DNA of 64,000 nucleotides. Origin: Pusillimonas noertemannii (GTDB taxonomy: Bacteria; Pseudomonadota; Gammaproteobacteria; Burkholderiales; Burkholderiaceae_B). Positions 43,088 through 51,754 of the stretch are shown in pieces. The DNA is taken from positions 682,001 through 746,000 of the forward strand of contig NZ_QEKO01000001.1 in assembly GCF_003096595.1 (NCBI RefSeq), in the 5' to 3' direction. Below the pieces are notes generated by a model. It ran no database searches. It was not told the origin of the DNA and worked only from the letters and a program-made list of their open reading frames with translations. The first letter of the stretch is position 1. Every line of letters starts with the position of its first letter. A program made the position numbers and the translations under genes.

Positions 43088-43109
43088 GCAACCGGTCCGA
43101 TTTCCGTGA

Positions 43110-44426
43110 TCACTGGACTAGGCTTGGTAACCATAAGCCAATTCCGGGAAAGAACAGCACCAGTACCAATACAAGAAACTCTATGAGCACGAAAGGCAGT
43201 GCCGCTTTATACACGGTCGACATGCGTATCTCCGGCGGAGCAATCCCTTTCATAACAAACAACAGTAAGCCGAACGGAGGTGTTAAAAAACCGATTTCCA
43301 TAGTCAGCAGATAGACGACCCCGAGCCAGATCAAATCAATGCCAATTGCGTTCGCTACAGGGACGAATAGCGGCACAGTAATCATGACCATGCTGACTTG
43401 GTCGACGAAGCAGCCAAGAATCAGCAGGATCAGCATCATCATGACCAATACGGCGAAGGGGTCGGCGCCGACAGCGGTGATCAGGCTCACCATGCCGTTG
43501 GTCGCGCCCGAGAACGCGAGTATTTGGCTGAAAGTGGTGGAGGCCATGATAATGAAAAGAATCATGGTGCTGGTCTGAGCCGTTTCCGTCAGAATGGCTT
43601 TAAGCGCTTGCCACGTCAGGCATCGATAGGCGGCGGCGATCAAGAACGAAGCTATTACACCCAGTGCAGCGGCTTCAGTTGGGGTAGCGATTCCGGCCAA
43701 CAATGATCCGACTACTGCTATCAATATAGTCGACAGGGGCAGCACATAAACAAAGAATGGCTTCCACCGCTCCAGGAGTGATTGGCGTGCTGGAAGATCA
43801 CCTGCCGGAGCATCCTGCGGCCTGTATGTTGCGCGGATGACGATATACAGGAAGAACAGGGCTGCGATCAAAATCGCCGGAATGATGCCTGCAATCAAGA
43901 GACGCGAAATTGACATGCCTGCCAAACTGCCGACGAGCACGGCCAAAGCCGATGGGGGGATCAGCATCGCGATGCTGCCTGTAGCCATGATGGGGCCCAT
44001 GGACAAGGTCGGGTGGTAGCCTCGCCGCAGCATTTCAGGCATCAGCGATCTACCCAGCATGGCAGTGTTGGCGATTGTAGATCCTGATAATGCTGAAAAC
44101 ACGGTGCCTGCAGCGACTGATACAACGGCCATGCGTCCTGGCAAGCGAGTGATCAGACGCTCTATGGCTCCGATCGCCTTGAATGCCATACCGGAATGCA
44201 AGAGCACTTCGCCCATTAGAATGAAAAGGGGAATCGGTACAAGACTGTAGTTGGTGATTGATGTCACGACATTGCGTGTCATCTGTATCAGGCCGATTTC
44301 ACCGTTAAGAAAAATTGCGGCGCCAATGATATTGACGCCAAAAAATACGACTGCGACCGGTAAGCCCAATAAAAGAAAGAAGAAGAGCATACCGATCAGC
44401 AGCGCCAGCGCTGTTGACCAAAGCAT
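43110..44426 (-). CDS. dctM: TRAP transporter large permease
   Basis: 438 residues, strongly hydrophobic with about 12 membrane segments. Family motifs are MGEVLLHSGMAFKAIGAIERLI, SGSTIANTAMLGRSLMPEMLRRGY and the C-terminal MEIGFLTPPFGLLLFVMKG. It forms the sodium-coupled channel subunit of a tripartite ATP-independent periplasmic transporter with the small subunit encoded 28 bases upstream. The operon order is P-Q-M. The substrate is probably an organic acid, possibly aromatic given its position between two aromatic loci. Confidence 0.94.
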   Translation of the reverse strand: MLWSTALALLIGMLFFFLLLGLPVAVVFFGVNIIGAAIFLNGEIGLIQMTRNVVTSITNYSLVPIPLFILMGEVLLHSGMAFKAIGAIERLITRLPGRMAVVSVAAGTVFSALSGSTIANTAMLGRSLMPEMLRRGYHPTLSMGPIMATGSIAMLIPPSALAVLVGSLAGMSISRLLIAGIIPAILIAALFFLYIVIRATYRPQDAPAGDLPARQSLLERWKPFFVYVLPLSTILIAVVGSLLAGIATPTEAAALGVIASFLIAAAYRCLTWQALKAILTETAQTSTMILFIIMASTTFSQILAFSGATNGMVSLITAVGADPFAVLVMMMLILLILGCFVDQVSMVMITVPLFVPVANAIGIDLIWLGVVYLLTMEIGFLTPPFGLLLFVMKGIAPPEIRMSTVYKAALPFVLIEFLVLVLVLFFPGIGLWLPSLVQ

Positions 44427-44454
44427 ATGATTAATTTCGTTTGTTGAATTGTTG

Positions 44455-44946
44455 TTATGAATCTATTTTTCGAGCCTTCAACAACATGGAGAACTCGATA
44501 ATCATGAAGAACATGCAGAAGGGGACTAGAGCTGAAATCCACCACTCTGGAATGGTGAAGGTCTTGTATACGAGGCTGCCACGCTCGAAGGCACGCCAAG
44601 TAGCGATAAGGCTGTAATAGAAAACGATGGTACAGATCACACCGCCCAATAATCCCGCCGCTATCTCAACGCGTCGACCCCAGCCTGCGGGTAAAGAGGA
44701 GGTCACGATGTCGACACTGACGTGACCTCCGGTTCGCAGCACCCAAGGCGCAGCAAAGATTGTTGCGCCATACAGAGCGTACTCCATTGATTCAACGACC
44801 CAGTTCAAGCCGGTGCCGCTTACGTTTCGCAGGAGGACATCCATCCCTATAAGGAAAGCCATGCATCCAAAAATAGTGCCAGATATGGCGGCGAGGCTGA
44901 ACACGGTCGCGTTATAGCCTCGACTGACTCGTCCGATTATGGTCAT
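44455..44946 (-). CDS. dctQ: TRAP transporter small permease
   Basis: 163 residues with four hydrophobic helices, starting MTIIGRVSRGYNATVFSLAAISG. MDVLLRNVSGTGLNWVVESMEY and GGHVSVDIVTSSLP are typical of the DctQ family. It is encoded between the binding protein and the large permease, 24 bases after the former, and anchors the large subunit in the inner membrane. Confidence 0.92.
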   Translation of the reverse strand: MTIIGRVSRGYNATVFSLAAISGTIFGCMAFLIGMDVLLRNVSGTGLNWVVESMEYALYGATIFAAPWVLRTGGHVSVDIVTSSLPAGWGRRVEIAAGLLGGVICTIVFYYSLIATWRAFERGSLVYKTFTIPEWWISALVPFCMFFMIIEFSMLLKARKIDS

Positions 44947-44970
44947 GTATTAATCTCGGCGCAGAAAATT

Positions 44971-45945
44971 CTAGTTTGCTGCGAATTTTTCGCGAAGTAT
45001 TTTGGCGTTAGCCGGGGCTATTTTTTCAAATGCCGCCCACCCTGCCTCCCGAGCGATGTGAAGCCATTTTTCACGCTCCTCACCTTCAAGGCTATAAACA
45101 ATCATGCCCGCGTCGGCTTGTTTTTTTGCTTCTGCTGCGTTGATTGCTGCATTGTCAGCGTTTGTCGACTCGAACCAGATTCCCATCTTTGTTAGAAAAT
45201 CCCGTTGCTCGTCCGATAGCGATTTCCATTTGTCGAGATTGATCAATATGCTCGCGTCCGCGTTGTAGAACCCAGGATCCACACGAGCTTTGGTCACTTC
45301 TTGCCAGCCTAGGTCTAGAACGCCTTGTATAGGCCAGCCGTAGCCGTCCACCACGCCTCGTTCAAGGGCCGTATATACCTCAGCCGGGGTCGTTTGTATG
45401 CTGGTGGCATGCAGTGCTTCGAAGAATGCGCGATATAGCTGGGTCGTGCGCAATGTAAAGCCGGTTAAATCCGCTTTATCGACTGGCTTGTTGACGTACA
45501 AATGGGAAGGCACCCCATCCGCGCCGCGGGCCAAGTGCCATGTGTTCATTTTTTTATTGTGCAGCTCGTTCATTAGTTCCCAACCGCCATTTTCTCGCAA
45601 CTCTTGAGTGGTTCGCTCAGACAATGCCATGGCGCCAGCTTCAGGTAGAAGGTTGGCATAGAAAGGTGATGGGAGATAGGCCATATCGACCACTCCGGAC
45701 GAAACAGCGTTGCCCATTTCGAACGGCGGCACAGCTGAAGCTCCTCCAACGAAGTTGATTTGTACGAGGCCCTTCCCTTCTGCATTGACCTTTTCTATAA
45801 AGCGCTCAAATTGTTGGGACAGAACCATGCCGGGCTGGAAGAGGCTGACGGTTTGTAGAGTTACCTCTTTTGCGCAAGCAACTCCGCTCATTAGGCCGAT
45901 GGCGATCGAAATTGCTCCTGATACTTTCGCTAATGCGCTTTTCAT
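44971..45945 (-). CDS. dctP: TRAP transporter periplasmic binding protein
   Basis: 324 residues with a signal peptide ending GVACAKE. The DctP fold is recognisable from DMAYLPSPFYANLLPEAGAMALSE, LTGFTLRTTQLYRAFFEALHA and VYTALERGVVDGYGWPIQGVLD; the conserved arginine that clamps the ligand carboxylate would be in LRTTQ. It captures a carboxylic acid in the periplasm for DctQM. The promoter region upstream carries AATAGAT repeats and a LysR-type dyad. Confidence 0.93.
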   Translation of the reverse strand: MKSALAKVSGAISIAIGLMSGVACAKEVTLQTVSLFQPGMVLSQQFERFIEKVNAEGKGLVQINFVGGASAVPPFEMGNAVSSGVVDMAYLPSPFYANLLPEAGAMALSERTTQELRENGGWELMNELHNKKMNTWHLARGADGVPSHLYVNKPVDKADLTGFTLRTTQLYRAFFEALHATSIQTTPAEVYTALERGVVDGYGWPIQGVLDLGWQEVTKARVDPGFYNADASILINLDKWKSLSDEQRDFLTKMGIWFESTNADNAAINAAEAKKQADAGMIVYSLEGEEREKWLHIAREAGWAAFEKIAPANAKILREKFAAN

Positions 45946-46139
45946 TGGATGTCTCCTGTTGTACTAATTGATATAGCTCCGGCTGGGCTGGAGCGCGGCT
46001 CGTGTCGCCCACATTCCTTGCATGTGCGTTGCGAGCTGTTTTTGCTTTTATCGAAATAGCCGATATTCAGGCATGGCTTTTTCTGTCCAAAGCGTACAGG
46101 CCGGACTGTAATTTATCCAATAGATGATTTAACTTTTGT

Positions 46140-46158
46140 AAATAGATGGGTTCTATTT
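46140..46158. promoter_or_regulatory. LysR-type dyad AAATAGA-N5-TCTATTT upstream of the TRAP operon
   Basis: AAATAGATGGGTTCTATTT has perfect 7-bp arms and contains a T-N11-A core. It overlaps the stop codon of the LysR gene at 46153 and lies about 200 bp before dctP. A related half site AATAGATGATTT is at ~46119. Confidence 0.55.
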
Positions 46159-47070
46159 ATAGGGGTCGACTGAAAATATATGGGCGACCTGGCTGCGTAG
46201 CCACTTCAAGGCGGGGTCGGCATTAAGCCGCGCATGCCAATGTTGCTTGAGTGAATAGCTCTCGGCCTTGATGGGCAGCTTGACCATGCGCAGTCCTTCC
46301 AGCCGCAGGAAGTATTCGGCAACGGCATGGGGCACGGTCACTATCATGTCGGTGGCCGCGATAATGGCTGGAACGCTCATGAAATGCGGGATATTCAATT
46401 GCACGCGCCGTGATAGCCCCTTTTTCTTCAGCAACTGTTCAAAAAGCTCGTGGCTACGGCCTTCGGGCTCGACGACCGCGTGCGGCAAATCCAGAAAGAC
46501 TGGCAAGGAGACTCTGTCGCCTTTTACGCGAGGATGGTCTTTACGAACCAGGCACACAAAATTGTGCTCGAACAGCCTTTGCATGTAGAAACCCGTACGC
46601 TCCAAGTCGGGGAAGAAGCCAATTGCCAGCTCGGTTGAGCCACTTTCCATTGCCTCTGGCAGTTCCTCGACGGTCAGGGCCCGGCTTCTGAGATTGCATT
46701 GGGGAGCAAGCCGCGAAATATGCGCCATCAACTTGGGAAGAAACACTGTTTCGCCAATGTCTGACAGCGTGACCTGAAATTCACGTTGAGCGGTTTCGGG
46801 GTTGAACTCTGTGGGCGCGTATATGGCCGCATCGACCAGGGCGAGCGCGTCTCGAGCAGCCGCCACCACTTCGTCGCAACGGGGCGTCGGCAACATTCCA
46901 CCGGCGCCCCGCACGAACAGGGGGTCGCCTATCAGTCGTCGTAACCGGCCTAGCGCCAGACTGGTTGCAGGTTGGCTTAGCTGCAGTGCTTCCGCCGCCC
47001 GCGAAACGTTGCGCGACGCATGAAGCTGAACGATCAGGCGCAGCAGATTCAAATCGAGTTTCGCGGACAT
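46153..47070 (-). CDS. LysR-family transcriptional regulator (NahR/LinR-like)
   Basis: 305 residues. The helix-turn-helix is LIVQLHASRNVSRAAEALQL with SQPATSLALGRLRRL. The effector domain has FLPKLMAHISRLAPQ, ELAIGFFPDLERTGFYMQRL and HWHARLNADPALKWLRSQV, all typical of the NahR/DntR/LinR branch, whose members sense salicylate and related compounds. It is divergent from the salicyl-CoA ligase gene with a dyad in between, so it very likely activates that operon, and perhaps also the TRAP genes. Confidence 0.9.
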   Translation of the reverse strand: MSAKLDLNLLRLIVQLHASRNVSRAAEALQLSQPATSLALGRLRRLIGDPLFVRGAGGMLPTPRCDEVVAAARDALALVDAAIYAPTEFNPETAQREFQVTLSDIGETVFLPKLMAHISRLAPQCNLRSRALTVEELPEAMESGSTELAIGFFPDLERTGFYMQRLFEHNFVCLVRKDHPRVKGDRVSLPVFLDLPHAVVEPEGRSHELFEQLLKKKGLSRRVQLNIPHFMSVPAIIAATDMIVTVPHAVAEYFLRLEGLRMVKLPIKAESYSLKQHWHARLNADPALKWLRSQVAHIFSVDPYK

Positions 47071-47080
47071 AAGCCGAGAC

Positions 47081-47097
47081 TATTTATTCTATAAATA
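47081..47097. promoter_or_regulatory. TATTTAT-TCT-ATAAATA dyad in the LysR / ligase spacer
   Basis: Perfect 7-bp arms with a 3-bp spacer, 11 bases before the LysR start codon and 143 before the ligase start. It is a candidate LysR binding site and autoregulatory site. Confidence 0.5.
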
Positions 47098-47239
47098 CTA
47101 ATAATAACATTGGCATCATTGTTTTTATATTCTCCGGTCTCTACCATTCACGGAGATTCAAAAAGAATGGGTGATGCGCGACGCATACATTGGTCGGCGA
47201 CCGCATGCCGCTCGCATGTAAAGCGGAGGAGAAGAGACA

Positions 47240-48916
47240 ATGAGTGGGCCACTTAATCGCATCGATGGCGTCGTCTACGCCACGCCCGAGGAGGCTGCCT
47301 TTTATTCCGGGTGCAAGGCCTGGGAAAGGCGCACATTGGGGGATGCATTGCGCCAGGCGGCCAAGGCGGTGCCTGAGCGCACGGCCTATGTGTGCAACGA
47401 GCGCAGGATCAGCTTTGCAGAACTGGACGCCATTACGGACCGCTTGGCCGCTGCCTTGCGCGGGCTTGGGCTGCAGCTGCATGATCGGGCCATGTTCCAG
47501 ATGGGCACCAGTATTGAAGCCGTCATCGCGCTTTTCGGCTGCTTCAAGGCGGGGGTTATTCCTGTCTGCAGCATTCCGCAGTTTCGCGAAATCGAGATTG
47601 GCACGTTGGCCAGGCTGACGCAGCCAAAGGGCTATTTCGTACAGGCCGACGCGGGCGGGCGGTTTGACTTGGTCTCGTTCGCCGGCACCATGGCACTGCG
47701 CCACGGCATTCCGCATGTGATCAGCACCGGCAATAACCCCGGCGCGGGCGTGCATTCGCTGGAAGCATTGTGCGCCGCTGTTCCCCAGGCCGCCGCTTTG
47801 GACACATCGGAAGAGTTCGGTTGCGAGGACGTGGTGGCGTTTCAGCTTTCCGGGGGCTCTACCGGGGTACCCAAGATCATCCCGCGATTTCACGCCGAGT
47901 ATCTGGGGCATGTCCGCTTCTGGTGCGACCGATACGACATGAGTGAGGGCAGCGTCGGGATATGGGCTTTGCCGATACTGCATAACGCCGGCATGATGTT
48001 TTCAGTGTTGAGGGCGGTGCTCTACCGCGCCACGACCGTCCTGCTGCCCAACTGGGATGTGGCGAATTACTTCAAGATGATCGAGCAAGAGCGCGTGCAG
48101 CATGCCTTTACCATTGGCCCGCATGCCCCGGCCATCGCGTCATACCCTCATGTCCAACGCCACGACCTGTCCTCCCTGAAGTGTCTGTTTACCTTGATGG
48201 GCGCAGAGGCTATCGAACGAGCCACAGGCATACGCTCGATCAATATGTTCGGTATTACCGAGGGGCTGGTGTTGACCGGCACCCCGGATTCACCGCCCGA
48301 GATCCGTTTCGGCAGCGTGGGAATGCGCTGCTCGACGCATGACGAAGTGCGCCTGCTTCACCCGCAGGGCACTGAAGAGGTTCCCCTCGGCGAGGCCGGA
48401 GAGCTTTGCTTCAAAGGGCCTTCATCGCTTAGGGGCTACTACGCGGCTCCGAACGTCAACGCGGCCAGCTTCACACCCGACGGGTTTTTTAGAACCGGCG
48501 ACATGATGCGCGCCCGCGAAGTCGACGATGAAATCGTCTACTGCTTTGAGGGCCGCATGCGCGACAACATCAACAGAGGCGGGGAAAAATTCGGTACGGA
48601 AGACATAGAGCATCTTATTGCACGCCATCCGGCCATTGCAGACGGCAAGGTCGTTGCCATGCCGGATGAAATCTATGGCGAAAAAGCATGTGCCTTTCTC
48701 ATCGTCCGAGAAGGCTTCAAGGCTCCTACCGTGGGAGAGCTCGGGGAATACTTGCTTGCAAAAGGCTTGGCCAAATACAAGCTGCCCGAGCGCATCGAGA
48801 CTTGCGGCTCCTTTCCCGTTACGCGTGTCGGAAAGCTCGACCGCGCGGCGCTTCGCTCGCAGATTGCAAAGACCTTGGCCGAAGAGGCCAGGTCGCAAGC
48901 GAATACGCATTCATAG
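47240..48916 (+). CDS. aryl-CoA ligase, probable salicyl-CoA synthetase
   Basis: 558 residues, with GGAGGAGAAGAGAC before the ATG. The P-loop is SGGSTGVPKIIPRF (~209-222), the hinge region CFEGRMRDNINRGGEKFGTEDIE and the catalytic lysine in TRVGKLDRAALR. It belongs to the EntE / 2,3-dihydroxybenzoate-AMP ligase-like branch that activates hydroxybenzoates. With the thioesterase and FAD hydroxylase downstream it fits the salicylate-to-gentisate route through salicyl-CoA and gentisyl-CoA known from Streptomyces (sdg genes). Substrate assignment rests on this gene set. Confidence 0.87.
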   Translation: MSGPLNRIDGVVYATPEEAAFYSGCKAWERRTLGDALRQAAKAVPERTAYVCNERRISFAELDAITDRLAAALRGLGLQLHDRAMFQMGTSIEAVIALFGCFKAGVIPVCSIPQFREIEIGTLARLTQPKGYFVQADAGGRFDLVSFAGTMALRHGIPHVISTGNNPGAGVHSLEALCAAVPQAAALDTSEEFGCEDVVAFQLSGGSTGVPKIIPRFHAEYLGHVRFWCDRYDMSEGSVGIWALPILHNAGMMFSVLRAVLYRATTVLLPNWDVANYFKMIEQERVQHAFTIGPHAPAIASYPHVQRHDLSSLKCLFTLMGAEAIERATGIRSINMFGITEGLVLTGTPDSPPEIRFGSVGMRCSTHDEVRLLHPQGTEEVPLGEAGELCFKGPSSLRGYYAAPNVNAASFTPDGFFRTGDMMRAREVDDEIVYCFEGRMRDNINRGGEKFGTEDIEHLIARHPAIADGKVVAMPDEIYGEKACAFLIVREGFKAPTVGELGEYLLAKGLAKYKLPERIETCGSFPVTRVGKLDRAALRSQIAKTLAEEARSQANTHS

Positions 48917-48925
48917 AGTAGGGCC

Positions 48926-49357
48926 ATGCGAACTTACCAATACGAACGGCGCTTGCACTGGAGCGAATGCGACCCGGCGGGCATCGTTTTTTTCCCCAAC
49001 TATACGCGCTGGATGGTGGAAGGGCTGAACGAAATGTTCTTGTCGCTGGGAATAGATCCGAACGCCCAACAGGAAGATGGCGGCCGTGGCGGCCTGCCGG
49101 TCGTGCAACTGGCGATGAAATTCTTTGAAGCCCCGACGCTGCATTCCATCGTGCGTCACGAAATCCTTGTGGAGAAAATCGGCGGGAAGTCGCTGGCATT
49201 TACGCATCGCTTCTGGTGCGGCCAAACCTTGCTGGTGGAAGCAAGTGAAACAAGGGTATGGGCTGTTCATGCACCGGGCGGCAAGCCTGCCATGCAAGCC
49301 ATCGCCGTGCCTGAATCCGTGCGCGGCCTGCTCAACGCGAATGCCGAAGGACCATAA
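48926..49357 (+). CDS. 4-hydroxybenzoyl-CoA-type thioesterase, probable gentisyl-CoA thioesterase
   Basis: 143 residues, single hot-dog domain. The family motif SECDPAGIVFFPNYTRWM carries the catalytic Asp (D16 or so) and the helix-capping residues of the 4-HBT class. It starts 9 bases after the ligase stop and ends 14 bases before the hydroxylase start. In this operon it would release gentisate from gentisyl-CoA after 5-hydroxylation. Confidence 0.88.
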   Translation: MRTYQYERRLHWSECDPAGIVFFPNYTRWMVEGLNEMFLSLGIDPNAQQEDGGRGGLPVVQLAMKFFEAPTLHSIVRHEILVEKIGGKSLAFTHRFWCGQTLLVEASETRVWAVHAPGGKPAMQAIAVPESVRGLLNANAEGP

Positions 49358-49371
49358 TTGGAGGTGTGGAA

Positions 49372-50514
49372 GTGAAGATCAATATTCTTGGTGGCGGCCC
49401 GGCGGGTCTGTATGCGGCGTACCTGCTGAAACGTTCCAGGCCCGACGCCCTGGTCAATGTCTATGAACAGAACGACGCTGATACGACTTTTGGCTTTGGT
49501 GTCGTGTTCTCGGATCAGGCCTTGGAGTTTCTGCGGGCGAACGACGCAGAGACGCTGGACGCCATAACGAGGGGGCTGGAGACCTGGCGCGACATCGAGC
49601 TGCGTGTCCATGGTGAATCCATCCGTATCGACGGCGTGGGCTTTACGGCCATAGCCCGCTTGAAGCTGCTGGAGATATTGCGCGACAAGGCGCTGTCGGC
49701 CGGTGCCGTGCTGCATCATAAAAAGATGGTCAAAAACATCAATGAAATAGACGATGCCGACCTGATTATTGGCGCCGATGGTGTGAATTCGCTTGTTCGC
49801 CGAACGTTCGAGCGCGAGTTCGGTTTCAGTACCGAGCTGTTCGAGAATCATTTTGCCTGGTTTGGCGCCGACCGTCCTTTTGACCGCCTGACCCAGACCT
49901 TCAAGGCGACGCCGCAGGGCTTCTTCAATGCTCATCACTATCGGTACTCGCCGTCAATGAGCACCTTCCTGGTAGAGGTGGACGCCCCGACGTTCGAGCG
50001 GATCGGCTTCGCCGACAGGAGCGAAGAAGACTCGAAGCGGTACTGCGAAGACGTGTTCGCGGATGAACTGCAAGGCGCTTCGCTGGTGATCAATAAATCG
50101 CATTGGCGGCGCTTTCCGATAATCAACAACGCCCGCTGGTCCGCGGGGAAGTACGTGCTGGTCGGCGATGCCTTGCGGACTGCGCATTTCTCCATAGGTT
50201 CTGGAACCCGCTTGGCCCTGGAGGACGTCCAGGCGCTTGCGGCCGCCGTGGTGGAAAGTTCCGGCGATATCCCGCGGGCATTGGAGAGCTATGAAGAAAA
50301 GCGGCGTCCGGGGGTGGAGAAAATCGTTGCCGCCGCAAACCAGAGTGCATGGTGGTACGACCATTTCGCCGAGCACATGAAGCTGCCGGCATGGGAGTTC
50401 GCCAAGAGCTATATCAGCAGGTCGGGGCGCGTTGACATCGAGCGGCTGCGCATCAATTCACCCGTTTTTTCGTCGCAGTACGAGGCCTGGCGGGCGCAGA
50501 ACGAGCACGCCTGA
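49372..50514 (+). CDS. FAD-dependent monooxygenase, probable salicyl-CoA 5-hydroxylase
   Basis: 380 residues from the GTG at 49372, which is 7 bases from GGAGG; the GTG at 49366 is too close. FAD motifs: ILGGGPAGLYAAYLLKRS, IGADGVNSLVR, VLVGDALRTAHFSIGSGTRL. It resembles the salicyl-CoA 5-hydroxylase / 2-aminobenzoyl-CoA monooxygenase N-terminal family, which has GVVFSDQALEFL and HYRYSPSMSTFLVE. Those enzymes hydroxylate a CoA-bound aromatic para to the 2-hydroxyl or amino group. The stand-alone length fits the hydroxylase and not the larger bifunctional anthraniloyl-CoA enzyme. Confidence 0.87.
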   Translation: MKINILGGGPAGLYAAYLLKRSRPDALVNVYEQNDADTTFGFGVVFSDQALEFLRANDAETLDAITRGLETWRDIELRVHGESIRIDGVGFTAIARLKLLEILRDKALSAGAVLHHKKMVKNINEIDDADLIIGADGVNSLVRRTFEREFGFSTELFENHFAWFGADRPFDRLTQTFKATPQGFFNAHHYRYSPSMSTFLVEVDAPTFERIGFADRSEEDSKRYCEDVFADELQGASLVINKSHWRRFPIINNARWSAGKYVLVGDALRTAHFSIGSGTRLALEDVQALAAAVVESSGDIPRALESYEEKRRPGVEKIVAAANQSAWWYDHFAEHMKLPAWEFAKSYISRSGRVDIERLRINSPVFSSQYEAWRAQNEHA

Positions 50515-50560
50515 CCAACAGCCTTCGAAGTAGTTCATTGATAATAATCAGGAGACAACC

Positions 50561-51727
50561 ATGAGAATGAAGTTCGCCGCCGCGGCGTTGTTGTCGGGGC
50601 TTCTGGCCTCGTCCGCCTATGCCGAATCGCCGATCAAAATCGGCTTTATTGCTGAATTGTCCGGGCCACCGGCAGCACTGGGCGCCGACCAGTACGATGG
50701 TTTCATGCTGGCTGTGGAGCAGAAAGGGGGCAAGCTGGGCGGGAAAGAGGTCAAGATCTTCAAGGAAGACAGCCAGCTGAGACCCGAGGTCGGCATTCAA
50801 GCAGCCCGCAAGCTCATCGAGCAAGAGGGCGTGCAGATCATTACCGGCGTCACATTCACGAATATCATGATGGCGATCCTGCGGCCTGTCACCGAAAAAG
50901 AGGTATTCATCATCGGTACGATGGCGGGTCCGGCGCCTATTGCGGGGGCACAATGCTCACCCTATGTCTTCATGACGTCATGGCAGAACGACACGCTGGC
51001 CGAAGTGATGGGGCAATATGCGTCTGAGCAAGGGTATAAGAATGTGGTGGCCCTTGCGCCCAATTATCAGGCGGGCAAGGACTACATCGCCGGCTTCAAG
51101 CGTTATTACAAAGGTGAACTTGCCAACGAGATCTACACCCCTTTGGGTCAGCTTGATTTTTCGGCCGAGTTGACACAGGTAGTTGCGGAACAACCGGATG
51201 CGGTGTTTGTATTTTACCCGGGCGGCTTGGGCATAAACTTTGTGCGCCAATACAGCTTGCTGGGGCTGAACAGTAAGATTCCCCTGCTTACTGCTGCGAC
51301 AGTAGACGGGACAACGCTGCCGGCAATGAAGGACACGGCCTTGGGCGTGATGGCCGGAACCCACTGGAGCTCCGATCTCGACAACAGCCAGAGCAAGGCG
51401 TTCGTGGAGGCGTTCAAAACCAAGTACGGACGAATGCCTTCGGATTATGCGGCTCAAAGCTACGATGCCGCCTTGCTGCTCGACTCGGCAATCGCCAAGG
51501 TAGATGGAAACCTGGACGACAAGCAGGCGTTCATGAAGGCATTGAAGGCGGCGGACTTTGATTCGACCCGGGGCAAATTCCGGTTTGGAAACAATAATTT
51601 CCCCATTTACGACATGCATGCCCTGAAAGTGGAAAAGGGGGCCGATGGCCAGGTGGTGCTTCGCACCCAGGCTACGCCGTTCAAGGATCACCAGGATGCC
51701 TATCACCAGGAATGCCCGATGAGCTAA
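50561..51727 (+). CDS. periplasmic substrate-binding protein, LivJ type
   Basis: 388 residues; ribosome site CAGGAGACAACC. The signal peptide ends SSAYAES; the mature protein begins PIKIGFIAELSGPPAALGADQ. A cysteine near the C-terminus (HQECPMS) and one in GAQCSPYV may form a disulphide. It lies 46 bases after the hydroxylase gene, in the salicylate operon, and has no adjacent permease genes. The likely ligand is salicylate or a related hydroxybenzoate, inferred from position. Confidence 0.88.
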   Translation: MRMKFAAAALLSGLLASSAYAESPIKIGFIAELSGPPAALGADQYDGFMLAVEQKGGKLGGKEVKIFKEDSQLRPEVGIQAARKLIEQEGVQIITGVTFTNIMMAILRPVTEKEVFIIGTMAGPAPIAGAQCSPYVFMTSWQNDTLAEVMGQYASEQGYKNVVALAPNYQAGKDYIAGFKRYYKGELANEIYTPLGQLDFSAELTQVVAEQPDAVFVFYPGGLGINFVRQYSLLGLNSKIPLLTAATVDGTTLPAMKDTALGVMAGTHWSSDLDNSQSKAFVEAFKTKYGRMPSDYAAQSYDAALLLDSAIAKVDGNLDDKQAFMKALKAADFDSTRGKFRFGNNNFPIYDMHALKVEKGADGQVVLRTQATPFKDHQDAYHQECPMS

Positions 51728-51754
51728 GCGGGCCGGCGGCGCTCGAGCGTGCCG

